From Undaria pinnatifida (Eukaryota > Sar > Phaeophyceae > Laminariales > Alariaceae), in NCBI GenBank assembly GCA_012845835.1, contig JABAKD010000001.1, positions 17,595,251 to 17,659,250 of the forward strand: a stretch of 64,000 nt of DNA, given 5' to 3'. Of the stretch, positions 24,001 through 39,400 are shown piece by piece; the stretch's first letter is position 1; each line of letters starts with the position of its first letter. Below the pieces are notes generated by a model. The model made no database searches. It saw nothing but the letters and a program-made list of their open reading frames with translations, and was not told where the DNA came from. The position numbers were made by a program, and so were the translations under genes.

Positions 24001-27000
24001 CAGTTTGCTCAAAATATCAGTTTCCGGATTGGGTATCGAGCTCCTCACGTGATGAGCCCCCTCCCCCAAAAAAATGGAGTCACCCTTACTACGTAGCTTT
24101 ACTTTTTGCTACTCGTGACCAAGATGTTACGAGAGTGTTATGAGTCTTTCTACGGTAGCCCCCCCAACGTTTCTCTAGCGAAATCGCCGGTTTCAAAACC
24201 AGCTCTCGGTCGTATCTCCTGAAACACGGTGTCCCTCGACACCCCGACGTCATCGATCGATAGACCTTTGCACACACGAAAATATGTGGATGCTTTTCTT
24301 TCAGTAGTATCCTTCCTTGTGTCGAGCAGCCGTGAAACGTTCGTTAAAAAAAATCGTTGGTCTTGGGGGGGGGGGGGTATCGTAGAATCAGTCTTGTGAT
24401 GATGCTATGATATACCCACTCGCACACTACCGGGTTTCCACTCGCACAACTGAAACTACTCCGTTATCTGCTGACGAAAACTCTTTAGAACGATCTAATT
24501 TGTCGCAGCGTAGCTTGCCATGGATTTTTGCGGGGGAATTTGTCAACTTTCGAACTGACCGCACGAAAGCGAGAAGACCGCGAAGGAGCAGGGGGGTCAA
24601 TCCACGAAAGCGAGAAGACCGCGAAGGAGCAGGGGGGTCAATCGCGCGAGCGACCCGAGCCACAACAAGCATAGTTCCCCGAAGGAACACGCCTACCGTA
24701 TCCTGGGTATCGTAGCACTAACATGCCAAGGAAAGTCACCGACACATACCTTTCGTAAGGGCACATACACGTCCTGTAAACACACACGATGGGAGTATGT
24801 ACCACACTCAGCGTGTGCAAATATGAGTTTCGACGAAATTTTCTTCTCGATCTCTCAGGTGATTGTACGTTTCTACTGGCGTGCGTCTACTCGTAGAACT
24901 AAGGAGAGTCACCGACCCGTACCCTTCGGGAGGATGTACAAACCTCATAAAACGCGCGATGGAAGTAAGTACCAAACGCAGCGTACAAATATGAATTTCG
25001 ACTAGATCTTCTTCTCGGCCTCACAGGTGGAGTGCAATTACAGGTTTCCTTCAATAAATGTACCTTGCTGCTTGACGTCCACCGTGTAGCGCAGGAATTC
25101 TCCAGCTTCGATCCAACCGACGTTGTACCCCGTGTTGATCGTCGACAGGTCAACGCCTTCATCCGTGCGGAACGCCTGTCACAGCGTCAGCGAAACAAAG
25201 GGAGCGAAAGGAAAAGGGGTAGCAAAACATTGCAGTAACGCAAGTAGCGTGATGTGTACGTAAACGTAAAGTAATCAGTAGAAGCAAAGCACAGCAAGAA
25301 CATCAAAGGAAAGGTCGAGGAAAGGAAAGGAAAGGAACGGAAAGGAAAGGAAAGGAAAGGAAAGGAAAGGAAAGGAAAGGAAAGGAAAGGAAAGGAAAGG
25401 AAAGGAAAGGAAAGGAAAGGAAAGGAAAGGAAAGGAAAGGAAAGGAAAGGAAAGGAAAGGAAAGGAAAGGAAAGGAAAGGAAAGGAAAGGAAAGGAAAGG
25501 AAAGGAAAGGAAAGGAAAGGAAAGGAAAGGAAAGGAAAGGAAAGGAAAGGAAAGGAAAGGAAAGGAAAGGAAAGTGAAAACAAAAACACACATTGTCATG
25601 TAAAGCAATATCTGGTTGACATATTACAGAAAGTGAAACCAAGCAAAGCCCAGGGAAACGCCAGACGATTTAACTCAAGTCTAGTCAAGTCAAGCCGAAT
25701 CAAGTCAGGCCAATCAAGTCAAGTCAAGTTTAGTCAAGGAAAGTCGAGCCAAGTAATATCGAGTTGCGTCAGGTCAAATGAAGCCAAGTCAACTCAAGGC
25801 AAGCAAGTGTATGCCAAGTCGAGTCAAGTCGAATGAAGTGAAGCGAAGTCAAGTCCAACGAAGGCAAGCCAAGCCAAGTCAAGTAAAGTAAAATCAGGTC
25901 AAGTTAAGCCCAGTCAAGTCACTTTAATCCAAGTGATATCACGGCATGTCAAGTCTAGTCAAGTCAAATCAAGCGAAGTCAAGTCAAATCAAGTGAAATC
26001 AAGTCATGCCAGGTCAATTCAAACCAAGTCAAGCCAAGTCAAGCGAAGTCAAGCGAAGTCAAGTCAAATCAAGCGAAGTCAAGCCAAGTCAAGTCAAGTC
26101 AAGTCAAGTCATATCAAGTCACGCCAAATGAAGTAAAGTCAAGTCAAGTCAAGCCAAGTCAAGTCAAGTCAACTCCAGTCAAGTCACTCACCCCCCCGAT
26201 GTTGGCAGAGCTTGTGTCCGAGTACCCCACGCCTTCCCCTCCCCGGTCGAACTTCTCGGCTTCGACCTTGCCCGGGATAGCGACCAAGATCCCCTCGTAA
26301 GGTCCTCCGTCCTCCTCCCCGCCGTCATCGTCATCATCGTCATCATCTTCACCGCTATCTGTCAGGAGATACCCCATCAATTTCGTGGCGCAGGGTGTCG
26401 GTGACCCATTTTCATACCTATGTATATACTACAACAAAAAAATACGCTCCAGCTGTGAAATCGAAGATTTCGGCGAAACTCATCTTTGCAAGCTGTGTGG
26501 CAAGCTGTATGTGATGCTCAGATCGCGCGTATCTTGCTGGGCGTGTGTCCTCATGAAGGATATCGGTATATATCCATGAAGGTACTGAGTTAAATCGACA
26601 CACGACGCGTATGAAAATACGCGGAAGTGTGGTGAGCTAAAGCTTTATTTTTCCCCATCCGCCGGAGGATAAAAAAAAAAAAAAAAAAAAAAAAAGTACT
26701 CAGTGTGTTTATGTCGCCCCGGTGGCGTATCAGGTTATCCTCGAGCCCCTGGTATAGGTCAGTTTCGTGAGTTCGAGCCCCCCCGAGTGGATACTCAACT
26801 CGTATAAACTCGTGGGGACTTTTTCTTGTGCACAAATTGACTTGCGGAAAGCGCGAGAGCGTGAGTTAGCAACGCTCCATGAAAAATCGACGAGCAGTGG
26901 AATTGCTGAACCCTATGCGCGATAAAAATTGAAGGCAAGAACCGGGGGGGAGACGGGACGACACCTGTGACCACGGCTTGCCCAGAAGCTGGAAAGTAGA

Positions 27001-30000
27001 AGTGTGTGAAAATAAATTAACGAAGAAGATGGCACTAAATGACATATTATCTCCATCACTCTCAATTTCCAATGGACCTATTAGTGGCCATACGTACATA
27101 TATTCTGTAGCGAGTCGGCCTGTCGAGCGGCAGTCTACCTCACCTTACCCCCGTGTACATACTCATGACAACTGCGCCCTAGTTTGACAAAAAAACCCAT
27201 GCCTACTGTTAAATAATCAGTGTCGGTGTCGTGTGGAACTCCATGGCACATCATCCTCGCCGTCATCATCGCGAACTCTCTGAGGATGAACAGATGGACG
27301 TCAGTCATCCCACGGTAGAGGCTGTGTTTATCGGGACAAGACTGAGTCTGCGATAGCCCCCCCCCAAACCGTCGGTTTTCTTTAACGAACGTTTCATCAT
27401 CAATCATGGCTGCTCAGACACGAGGAAGGGTGCTATGAAAAAATAATCCTCAATCATCTTCATGCTTGCAAAGGTCTATCGAACGATTACGTCGGGGCTA
27501 CATGGGGCACCGTATTTCAGGAGATACGGCCGGGAGTTGGTTTCAAAACCGGCGGTTTCGTTCAAGAAAAGTTGGGGCGGCTGCTGTAGAACGACTCACA
27601 AACGTTTCTGGCCGGTTGAGCTACTCAAGTGAAGTGTAGAACCATCGGATAAGAAAGGACTGATGCTACGATAGCCAAACCAGCGATTTCTACAACAAAC
27701 GTTTCATGGTTGCTCGAGACACGAGGAAGGATGCTATGACAAAAATCAATTTTCATCAAATTTCTTGTTTGCAAAGGGCTGTCGAACGATGACGTCGGGG
27801 GGCATGAGCCACCGCATTTCAGGAGACACAGCCGGGAGCTGGTTTCAAAACCGGCGAATTCGTTCAAGAAAAGTTGGAGGTGCTACCGTAGAACGACTCA
27901 AAGTATATTCTCGTTACGAGCGTATTTGTATTAGGACTAACTCGGGATTAGAAAAGTTGGCCGGGTTGCGCGAATTTACGTCTTCGGAGGCGTGTTTCTG
28001 GTGGGTAGGATATTTAGCTCCTCACGTTAGAGGAGTTCACAAATCCTTGGAATCTGCTGCATCCCAACGGTGGCAAGATTCAGATTCAAGCCCCCGCCCC
28101 CCCAGTTAGAAAAAAAAACGTGACTTTAGCGTCATATAAAATGTATAGCGTTCCACCGCCGTCAGGTTTAGTGCCCCCTCTTGAACGGCTTTCAGAGTTG
28201 CCGTTCTCAGATTGATTAAAATCGCCTTGTTGACCCTCTGGTACAACTGCTGCAGTTCTAAGGGGAGCCGCCGACCTATAACTCCCTAATGAGGACACAC
28301 ACCCGGTAACACGTGCGACCGGAGTTTCATGCACAGCCTGCAAAGATGGGTTTCGACGAAATTGGTGTGTCTTAATCTTCCACGTCACCGCTGCAGGGTT
28401 GTATTTCGATTTTTTTTACATAATTTGCTTTTCATCATCGTGTGACGCTTGAGGACACATAATCTGGCGCACGCGCACGCTACGATAGAGGCGTGCGGCT
28501 TTTTGTTCCTGAGGCTCTCCTCGCTTAAGGTAAAGCTCTACACCTCTCCGAAAAAGCGATTCGGAGAAAACCGAAAGCAATCCACGATGAGCAAGCAATC
28601 CCACGGACTGCTACTGTAGACACGCAGCGAAACCTTCGGCAAAAAAAAATGAGCGAAAATTCCGACAAATTTTGGTCAAGGATGGTTAAGGAGCCCGCTC
28701 CGTCATTCAGAAAACGTTTTTAGACGAAAAAATGCTACCCCTGTCGTAACAGTCGGTCATCTTTTGCCGCCATCGCTGTGGTCGACGTCCTCACCGATAA
28801 TGTTGGGCAAAGAGGACGCGCTTGCTGACATCGTGAAAGAGTCGATGTTGAACCCGGCCGAGATTACACACAGCCATATCGTGACAAAGCCGGAGGACAG
28901 GCCGCCCCTGCCTTCGCCAGACCTGCAGCACAGCACACCACAGCACAGCAAAACGCAGCACGGCACGGCACAACACAGCACAGCACAGCCATGCACAGCA
29001 TAGCAAGGCGTGGCTAGGTTTAGAGATCAACTTTCTTTTTCTTCCCTAAATTGAACGTTTGTTTCAATTTCTCCCCCCCGTTTCCGTTGCTTTGTTTTCC
29101 CTTTTCTCGACACATGCATGCAACTGTAGACGTGTACCCAACCCATTTTTTTATGTAATGCTTTTCACTCATTCCCAACTGAAAAAATGTTCTAGTCTAG
29201 CCCCAAATGTTTTGTTCCCAAGTCGGGACTGCGGTTCTAAACGGGTCAAGGAGCTCTATACCTCACCCCTGAAAAACACATTTCAAGAAAACAAAAGGCT
29301 TGCCTGAGGAGCAAACCCATACATTGGCCTAGGTATACAATATACAAACGAAACAATTTGTCGCATAAATTCACGATTTTTTCCACGATTCTGCGTTAAC
29401 GAGCCCGCATCGTAAACGCAACAGTTCGGCAGCTGCAAAAAAAACGTGCTACCTATACAATACCGTAGCGCGCTTCCCTTTGTTGTTTTCGCTGCACGAG
29501 GAGCATTCAACAAATATATAGATAGTTGAGCCATCCCGCCGTAGGGGTTGAGATTGGTGGGCCAAACGCGTCTGACCGCGCTCGAGCTCGTCAAGCGTGG
29601 GACAATCGGTTGAAATAGTATCGTATATATTTTTCGAGTATAGTGGTTTTGATAGGACAAGCGCATAAAATGATTGGTCGGGTTGCGCTGTCGAATGCCT
29701 TCCAGGTTATGTTCCGGCTGAGAGATGTTGAGCTCATGTGGTGCCCTAAGAAACTTCCGCCGCACCTCCGCGGTGGGGGGACTCCTTTTGCCAAAGTTGA
29801 GTCAGCACAGATGCACACACAGGTACTTTTGTTGTGTTTCTTTCGGAAAGTCGAGGCAACAACTCACACGGGCGGATCCGCGTAATAGCTATCCCACCCG
29901 CCGGTAGATGGCACCTCCGCTGGTCGGGCCTTTCAAAAGGCGAGACAACTTGAGTGTGCTTTTTTCTCTGCTTTTCCAAGTCTCGGCGAGATAACACGGG

Positions 30001-30338
30001 TACTATGCTGTATGTCATTTTGCTTTTGAATTGGAGGTGAAATATTTCCGTTAGATTTCGATTTGGCTTTCGAGAAATTCAAGACAACGAGAGCTCAAAC
30101 CCAGACAAACATACCATAGGCATACTTTGTTTTCTCCACAAAAGCCGAGTAGACCCGGAAATAGAGTCTTCGTTTGGTTTCTTCCACCAAAAGGCGAGGC
30201 AACACCAACACCAACAGCAACAGCAGCAACAACAACATCAACAACGACATCAACATCAACAACTACATCAACAACAGCAACAGCAACAGTAACAGCAACA
30301 CCACCAACAGCAACAGCAACAACACCAACACCACCGCC

Positions 30339-30370
<32 letters not shown>

Positions 30371-30396
30371 CACCACCACCAACAACAACAACAAGT

Positions 30397-30433
<37 letters not shown>

Positions 30434-33400
30434 CTCTCACATGGGCAGATCCGCGTAGTTAGCCCACCCTCCGGTAGACGGCACTTCCACCAGCCCACTG
30501 AGATCGGTCTCGTAATCGCCGCAACCCGTGCCGCCGGACACGACTCGAAACGAGCCGTCATCTGTAGGCGCGGACACCAGGAAGCTGAAATCGAACGCGT
30601 CGACTGCGGCAAATGGAAGGCGGCGGTGGGGACCAGGGGGACGGAGGACGGAGGACAGGGTGTACTCCGTTTGTGCAAGGCGGGGAACGGGGACAAGGTG
30701 TGCTCCGTTTGCGCAAGGCCCTGATCGTATGACCATAGACCCTCGCATCCCTACTGTGCCGGGACGGGGCACATTTCGGGTGCTTACCAGCCAGGTAGAA
30801 ATTGCTTGCATCAAGCGCGAAGCGCCGTGAGGTGTTCGGCGAGTCGCATGAAGAGTGAACTGCATCCTTCCAAGAACCGCTCGTAAGACAGACTTCGGCA
30901 CCTTGTGCCTACTTTCTTGCTTATGAATGACAGTGCCAACGAGTTACGTTGTTTTCTGGTGTGGCCACTTCAAAGACAGCAATGGATATTACTATGCAAC
31001 TGCCGTCGTGGGTGCCTTTTACCATATTCACACTACGCGATGCGATAATTCCCCTTGTAAGGAGCTAGGGTTTCCCACCTCGCACAATAGGTTGTAATTC
31101 GACAAACATCATGGTGACCGCCAAAAAATACAATCGGTATATATACCCTCGTTGTCTAGCTTACGCAGTGATTGGCACGTTTTACAGCGTCCTTGCCAAC
31201 CAGCGCCAACCCCAATATAAACACAACGTTTTACAGCGCCGGTGCCAACCGAGGCCAGATATTATTTGTATATTTTAATGAGAGCGGGGTCTTTCTCAAA
31301 ATGGGGTACAGAGCCCCCTTGTTTTTAGATCCCCAAACCCCTCCCGATACCAATTCTAAATATTTTCCCCATCGAAACGGGTTAACTATTGTAAAGGCGT
31401 TATGAGAGGAAGGATCCTCAGAAAAAAAACGCGCCTCTGCCGTATCGTGTGGCAATAACCGCACTAAATGGGAACGACCCCGCATTATCACGGGATGTTG
31501 GAGAGTACTCCCTGTACAGATCGAGATATATACGAGTGACAAGATATTTTCACCACACTAAACTGGGATCCCCGCACTAAAGGGTACCGCACTATCACGC
31601 GATATTGGAGAGTACTCCCCATAGCCGACGAGATATACACGAGTGACAAGATACTTTCACAGCACACCCAGGGTACGGTACGGGGGTCGCTTGTGGGGCC
31701 CGTTTTTGCATCCAACTTCGCGGTCACTCGCGCGAGTGACCCCTTGCTCCTTTGTGGTTTGAACATTTCGTGCTATTCTAGTTGTGCGATATGAATCTGC
31801 GAACGGAATGGAACGGAACGGAACGGAACGGAACGTTAAGCTATGGCTTCGCCCGAAAAACTTAGTGCGCAGTGTACCAGCTATTTTTTTTCCGTGAGGT
31901 ACAGAGAGTCACCCGGGCTGGTGAAACTCCGACGGTAAAAATGTGGGTATACCCCCTACCCCCTACCGTAGCCTTGTTCCGCAGCAAGAAAACTCACCGG
32001 GAAAACCCGTACTGAAGGGTGCCGCACTAAACTGGGACCCGTGTCACGATAGAGGCGCACCACTTTTTTTCTAACACTGCTCCTCATTTTGGGAGCTTAA
32101 GACATGTCTCAACCCCCCCCCCAAACCCAATTTTTGGAATAAAACAAAACGAAAATGCTCGTGTTCCGGAGATTAAAACTTCCCATGGCCTAAGTGGGGT
32201 GCACGACGAGAACCACGCAACAGAAAATACAGCCCATTTCCGACGAATCCGGGTTAAGGATCCCCCGTTGTGTTCAGAAAAAAAATCACACGAAAAAGCG
32301 CTACCTTTGCCGTAAGCACGCGTCCCGGGCACCCCGCACTAACGGGTACTGCACCATCGAGGGATTCCCGACTGAATGGAAAAACATGCTACACCTTTTT
32401 GGGTATGCACAGCAGATTTTCTAAGAATTTTCCGAGGCCCTTGCTACGGTAGAGGTGCACAGCTTTTATTTCTGAGGTTCTCCTAAACTTTGGAGCTTAA
32501 GACATGTCCTTATTAACCCCAAAACTGGTTTTTACAGGAAAACTTAAACTGCTAGACAGGGTGAAAAAAAATAATTCCCACGCATGGTCTAGGTACGCAA
32601 CGAAAATCATGCGAAAAAAAAAATGGCCTGTTATTATTATTTATTTATTTTCCGACGATTTTGGGTCAAGGAACCCCGTCATTCAGAAAACGTTTCAGAC
32701 GAAAATACAGGTATACCTCTATCGTAGCACGCGTGCTAACGTGAGGAGCTAAACGAATTCCACCCGATACTACACGACCGTCGAAGGCGTTCGTTCGCGC
32801 AGCACGATACGACCAACACTTTACCATGCGCTGCGATAGCAATCCTAAAACGAAACGTGGTCGCGCATAAGTGTTATTAATACTAATAGTCCTATTAATA
32901 GCACAAACATGATATTGTGGAAGTATCAGAAAAAAAACGCTAGTTCCTTCACTAGAGAGCTCAACCGGCCAGAAAAAAAAAAGAAGGGGATTTGGCCCCC
33001 AAAAAAGCGCAAAAAACCCTACCGGACTATAGAGGGATGGCTCGTACCGTCCGTGGAAGCGTCGACGGTGTACGCAAGGTATTCTCCAGCTTCGATCCAG
33101 CCCACGAAGTAGCCGTCAGTGCTGGTGCTCCCGACGTCCACGCCTTCATCTGTGCGGAACGCCTGTCAGGAAGTACAAAAAAAAAAAACAATAAGTCAGC
33201 TGTTTGGTAGTCGTGGTAGTCATAGTACGTGGCCTCCTAGCACCTTAACTTGTGTTGGGGGGGGGGCTTAAGCAACATTGCGGGGGGGGGGGGGGGGGTC
33301 AGAATATTTCAGGGGGGGGGGGGGGGATATTTTTGAAGGGGGGGTTGATATTTTCAAGGGGAGGGTGATCGTTTGGAAGGGGGTGTGATAATTTGAAGGG

Positions 33401-36400
33401 GGGCGGTGATGTTTCGAAGGAGGGGTTGCTATTTTGAAGTGGGGTGTGAAAAGTTCAGAAAGGGAGAAGATAAAATGGGGGGGGACGATAAATCGCGACA
33501 CCGGACTTGAGAAAACATATTGTACGTGGAGGCTAATCAGGTAGCTAATGAGAAGTATCTATGTATTCCAGAGCTTTTCACGGCCTGGATTCGATCACTT
33601 TCCCGCGAGTCGGATCGGGTCAGGATGACCCGGCCCGACCCATGTTATTGAGAAAAACCTCCTGAACCACCCCGACCCGACCCGACCCGACCCCTGAGAT
33701 TTTGAACACTTCCATGACCCCGACACGACTCGACCCTCGAGTTTCCGGAAATCTCCGGACACGACCGCGGGCCGGGTCGTGACCCGGAAAATAAATATTT
33801 TTTTCGGGATTCAGGAAGACGGACGGACGGACGGCATAGGCAGCGATAGTTGATTGTGTAACCTCCGCACGTCCAGGCCTGGCAAGGTTAGCTGTGTTTC
33901 AACGGAGTTATCGTTAACCGAAGCTGCGTCAGGAGGGAGTCGTAGCTACGCAAATGGAAAAAAAGATATGTCAATACCGGGAGTGCTTTGGTAAAGTCGA
34001 TTGCTAGTTATTCTTCAATATTGCACCGATATTCTGAGAGTCAACAAGCTTTACGCCTTTAGTTTGTGGGTTTGACGCGACTTGGGGAGGGAACGCAGTA
34101 GTAGCGTGTTCGCTTTGGGAGCGATGAATCGTCGGTTCAAATCAGAGTCACATGTAGGTTGGTGACGAGTGCTGCGACAAGGAAGCAGGATTTTTTTGGC
34201 CTAACCTTTTTTTGATCCGACGGGACGCGATCCGCGAGATCTTAAACCATCTTGATCCCGAACCGCACAGCTTGTACTGTCATGAGTGCCCGTGTGCTGC
34301 TGCATGCTCGCACCATGATAATCACGCGCTTATTTTGCTTTGTTTCGTCGCTGTACGCGTACATGGGGCCTCAAAAAGTGTTGTGACCCAAAGTCGCGTC
34401 CAAAAATGTAATTATTCTTCTCTGGTGAGGTTTTTAAATTGAGCACCTCACGCGAGGATATAGGAGACCTTACTAAAAAACGTTTTAATGCATGAATACG
34501 GTAGTTTTTGTTCATGATCACTAGGCCATCGGAGCCATACCGTAGAGCTGTTCTGCAATCCTAATTGCCGTGCTGTTTTCACAAACGGCAATGGTTTGCA
34601 CTTTTTTTTGTTTCAACTCGAAATCAGTGGTTTCGTTGGATGAGCTATTTATTGAGCTCTTCACGTGAGAATAGGAGCGTTAGCAAAAACAAAGAGGGTG
34701 CACCAGGTGTACGATTCAAGAATAGGTCTTTTTCATTCCGAGGCCATGGGTTTTCTTTTCGGCAGCGTTAGCAGCTAAAAATTAAAGGGTGCACAGGTGT
34801 GTGATTCATGAATAGATTTTTTATTCCGAGGCTGCCAATGGGGTTCCTTTTTGTTCAACGTGTTTGCACTTCTCGGTTAATCTCAACATCGTTTTTAGCT
34901 CTTGAGCTTTCTCAAGTGAGGCTCCGTGTAGCGAAAATACAAGGATGCACCGCGTCTTACGTAGCATGTGCCGTTTCCCCAATGATAACCATGTGGCGTA
35001 GATGTCGCTCCGATAAAAAGTCGAAAAATCCCGTCGTTCCTTGTAATTTTCGTTGTTAGAAAAAATTGAATACATCTGAAAACAAAAAAACACAGCAAAA
35101 AAATGTTTATGCTGCAGACGTACACGAGTTGCTCTCTGTGAACTACACTTATTAATACCAACAAGATCATGATCATCCTCAGCGAAAACAAGAAAAACGG
35201 GCACATATCACACTCTCCTTGACACAAGAGCAACGATCCCCCTCCCTGACCTTGCTCGTCAATGTCAACCCACATTTTTCCCTTGCCCCGACCGTGTTTT
35301 GTCAAAGTCAAGACCCACGTTTTCTTATGCGCCCAAACTGTCTTGGCACAAACGTTCTCTTGATTCTCTAGAGTTGCGTGCTTTTTCCGAGAACACCCAG
35401 GGCACCAGACAATATCTCCCCCCCCCCCCCCATCCCCATCGCCTTCCCAAGAAGGAAAACCAAACTGCCTCCCCCTCCCAAGGACTACCACGAAACTTGG
35501 TTGTTACAAGGAGAAGGCGCAGACGCTACCGTAGAGGTAAGAGGACCTCATTGTTGTCTCAGGTTCCTCATTACGGGAACTCCCAAAAAAAAAAATTGAC
35601 CTGTGACAAAAGACTGATTCTACGATAGCACCCCCCCCCCCCCCCCCCCCCCCCCCCCCACCCCCCCCCCGCGCGCGCGCCCTCCAAGCCAGGGATTTTC
35701 TTTAGCGAACGTTTCGTGGCTGCTCGAGACGAGGAAGGGCGCCGTGAAAAGCATGTATTTACACACATATTTCTTGTTCGCGAAGGACTAGTCCCATTAA
35801 TACTATCAAATGGTGACATTGGGGTGGCAACGGGCACCGTAATTCAGGAGATACGGCCGCGGGTTGGTTTCAAAACCGGCGATTTCCTTAAAGAAATCCT
35901 GGGGGGGGGGGGGGGGCTACCGTAGGACGGCGCTCCAAAAGCTTTGCTCGCTCGATCCGGTGAACGTGTGCCCATCCACGCACGCACTGCGTGTACAAAG
36001 TCCAAAAGTATACCTAGAAGAAAATAAGAACAGCAAAAGTGTTTAGGTAGCTCCGCCGTTGTTGACACACCGCTTCATTCAGAAAAAAAATTGGCCCAAA
36101 AAAAACTGCTACCTCTACCTACCGAAGCGCGAGTCGTAACTCCCCCCCCTCCCCTTCCTCCTCGAACCCCGAACCTACTCCTCAAAAGTCACGCCGCGTG
36201 CTCCAACCCCCCCCCCCTCCTCGAACCCCGAACCTACTCCTCAAAAGTCACGCCGCGTGCTCCATATCATACGCCCACACAGCGTTTCTGCACCATGTTT
36301 CTGTGTGATTCTCGCCATAGCTGTGTGCTTTTGTTTGTCAATGCAACAGCTGAAAAGCAGAAAAATAAAAGAAGAATGCCTGTACGCCCCCCCCCACCCC

Positions 36401-39400
36401 CCCCCGCGTCCCTCCCAATGATTAATGATCACAATACTATTACAATACTATAACAATACTATCACAATACTATCACTATATACCATTAATGAGACCGATG
36501 TAGGAAGGGTTTGATCAAAGATGGAAGCGGCATCGTCTCCCTGTCTGTACGTCCGCGAGGCTTTTCTACAACCTCCCGGAAACGAAATTTTTCTTATTTT
36601 ACGACCTTTTAGATCCAATACGACGTTATCGGATATCCATCCATGACTCCCCCCCTTCCAGGAAGCGGGGTCACGGTTGTAAGATTACGGCTACTATGCA
36701 TGAAAACGATTACACCCCCCACCCCCGCGCACCCCCCCCCCCCCCCCCCCCCCTAACAATTGACATTTACTTGGGTGTCCCATGAGATACTGCTCGCGCC
36801 ACTAGCCCCCCCCCCCCTCTCTTGCCGCCCCCAATGGTTGACAATACTGACTGGTTCTACAATAGCCCCCTATTGATAAAAAATCGGCGATTTTCTTTCA
36901 CGAACGTTTCATGGCTGCTCGACACGAGGACGGATGCTATGAAAAAGTTCATCGTCAAGCACCTTCTTGCTTTGCCCTGGGCTATCGAGCGATGTCGTCG
37001 GGGGTTGCCCTGGCCACCGTATTTCCGGGGATACAGCCGGGAGTTGGTTTCAAAACCAGCGATTTTTTTCTCGATAAAAAATAGTAGGGGGGGGGGGGGC
37101 TACCGTAGAACGAGTCTACTATACTTGGTTTTCTTTTGCGTGGATATTTCTTGCGTTACGACGAGTAGCGTCCTCCCACCTCGCCTTCCCAGTGAGGATA
37201 TTTGTCCTCGATTTTTCCTACGCGACACGACGCTCGCTAAATCGGAGGCGCCCCGGGTTTGACTTCTGGAGCTCTTCCTACCTTAAGGAAGCTCTCTACC
37301 TTCAGGAGTTCACGTCAGGGTTTAACTACACAATTGTTACTCTGAAAATAAGCTTTAGCGTGAGGTATATAGATCCTCACGCCAAAATCCTTGCCGAGGG
37401 AAAAAATAGGCAGACATGACAGGTTGACTATTCAACACCCTTTTTTTTTTCTCTGAATCCTTTTGCTCCAGGCAGGAAGTCCGTACAACGTCTATGCCCC
37501 ACAAACTTATTTTGTACAGCCCGACAAGCAAAACAATACCATGCGGCCTGGGTAGATACGGGAAAAACGAAAAAAAAATGGCGAAAAAATGGACCAAAAA
37601 AAATGGTGCAGATATGATAGGTTCACTGCTCACCACCTTTTTTTTTCCAGAATCCTTTTTGCCTCAGGAAGTCCATACGAACTCTATGCCCCCCCCCCCA
37701 AATATTTGTACAGCCCGACGAGCAAAACAAATATCATGGCCTGGGTATATAGTCTAGTCTATATATAAAAAGCGAAAAAAAAAAGGGCGATAATGAGTTT
37801 TAAAAGGAGTCCCGATGATCCGAAAACATTTTTGCCCCCTCCCAAAACAAAACTGCTACATGTATCGTAGCAGGCGTCAAAATAACATACTAAAAAACAA
37901 GAGTGGACCGTTTCCGGCGATTTCGGTTTAAGACATTTTTTCCACAACAAAATCGAAAAAAAAAAGTGCTACCTATAGACTATGTTTCTATATATAGCAG
38001 CACGCCTTAATACGCGAATGATACGCAATACCAGTTGCTAAATATATTTGATAGTCGCTCGGTCGCTCAGTAGGCAGCCCCACTATTAGTCAAGCGCACA
38101 AGTGGGGGTCGACCAGCAAGGCGGTGGTGTGCGAGGGCAATATGACCGCCTTGTAGAGGGCAGTCGCCGTATTCATTCAAGGTTATGAGTGCAAATCCTC
38201 AGTCGTCCCAGGCGATTTTGACCGCCCTATATCGGGATACCGCCTTTTATGTCGGGATATCGCCTTATATCGGGATACCGCCTTATATCGGGATACCGCC
38301 TTTTATGTCGGGATATCGCCTTATATCGGGATACCGCCTTATATCGGGATACCGCTTTATTGGGGGACCCGTTCTGTACTGTAGATCAAGAGCTGGTACA
38401 AGCACCCCCCGTCGAACAACGCATCGGCAACCCCCCCCACCCCCTCTCCAAGAATCTCCGTGTCGCTTTGCCACAAGTTCCTTTCTCTTCCTCCCTCGGC
38501 CGACGCAATCTAACTCACACGCGTCGGCCATTCCTTTACTACACAACGACCCAGGCTACGGTGGGCGGGTACCTACCCCCTTTCGAGGACTTTTCATGAC
38601 GTGGCTCGGGATCACTCGCGCGAGTGATCCCCCCCCCCTGTTCCATGCGGCCATCTAGGGTTTCGTATCGCGTTGTAATTTTTCGAGATGTGTTAATCCC
38701 CGAATGGGATGGTCGTCGACGCCGCTGCCTGCGCCAAGCAAATCGCCTCAAGTCGGTTCGCCACGGGACACAGAGTCTCTCTCGTGGGGTATATATCATA
38801 ACACTTCCCCCTAACCCCGCATGCATACACGTACAATACCACTAGACTAGACGATGAGGTATTAGTCTAGTGGGGTAGTAGTCCGTTTGACCACTTGCAA
38901 AACGTTAACCAATACCTGGTACTGCTGTAGCTTACCCAAACTAACTTTTATAACACTCCCCCCCCCTGAAACGGCGGGATAGCAGGTCGGCGGGATATAC
39001 GGGCGGACCTGTCAATAATATCCAAGCGGTTTCATTTCCTGGAGATACCGGGGAGACTATTTTTTCAAGTTCGAAATGGGGAAAGTCTGAAAAAAAAATA
39101 TCATGTATGGTGGATGTGGGACTCGAACGGACGACCCGAAAAAAACATGCTCTGTCGACGACGAGATTTGATTAGGTACTAGCCCGTTTGATCGCGTGCC
39201 AAAGGTTAACCAAAAACTGAACCAAACTAAGCCTTACAACAAGTACACGTACATTAACGCAGGATTTCTCTACTTTTCAACAGTACAGCCTTGAAGCAGG
39301 CATTTACACCGTGGGAACGAGACACATAAAAAATTAGAGTCAAGACGCGCATACATGCATGTGAAATATGAAACTCAAAGCGACCAACGAATATAAAGAA

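Noticed and set aside
25187-25642. Minus-strand FLSFP repeat protein, 151 codons
   Set aside because: Translation of (AAAGG)n; all frames of the array are open.
26712-26790. Functional tRNA gene
   Set aside because: A and B boxes are present but cloverleaf pairing is poor and the unit continues into a repeated SINE body.
29865-29935. A fourth CBM6 module
   Set aside because: Only the end of exon c is present; exons a, b and d each occur exactly three times.
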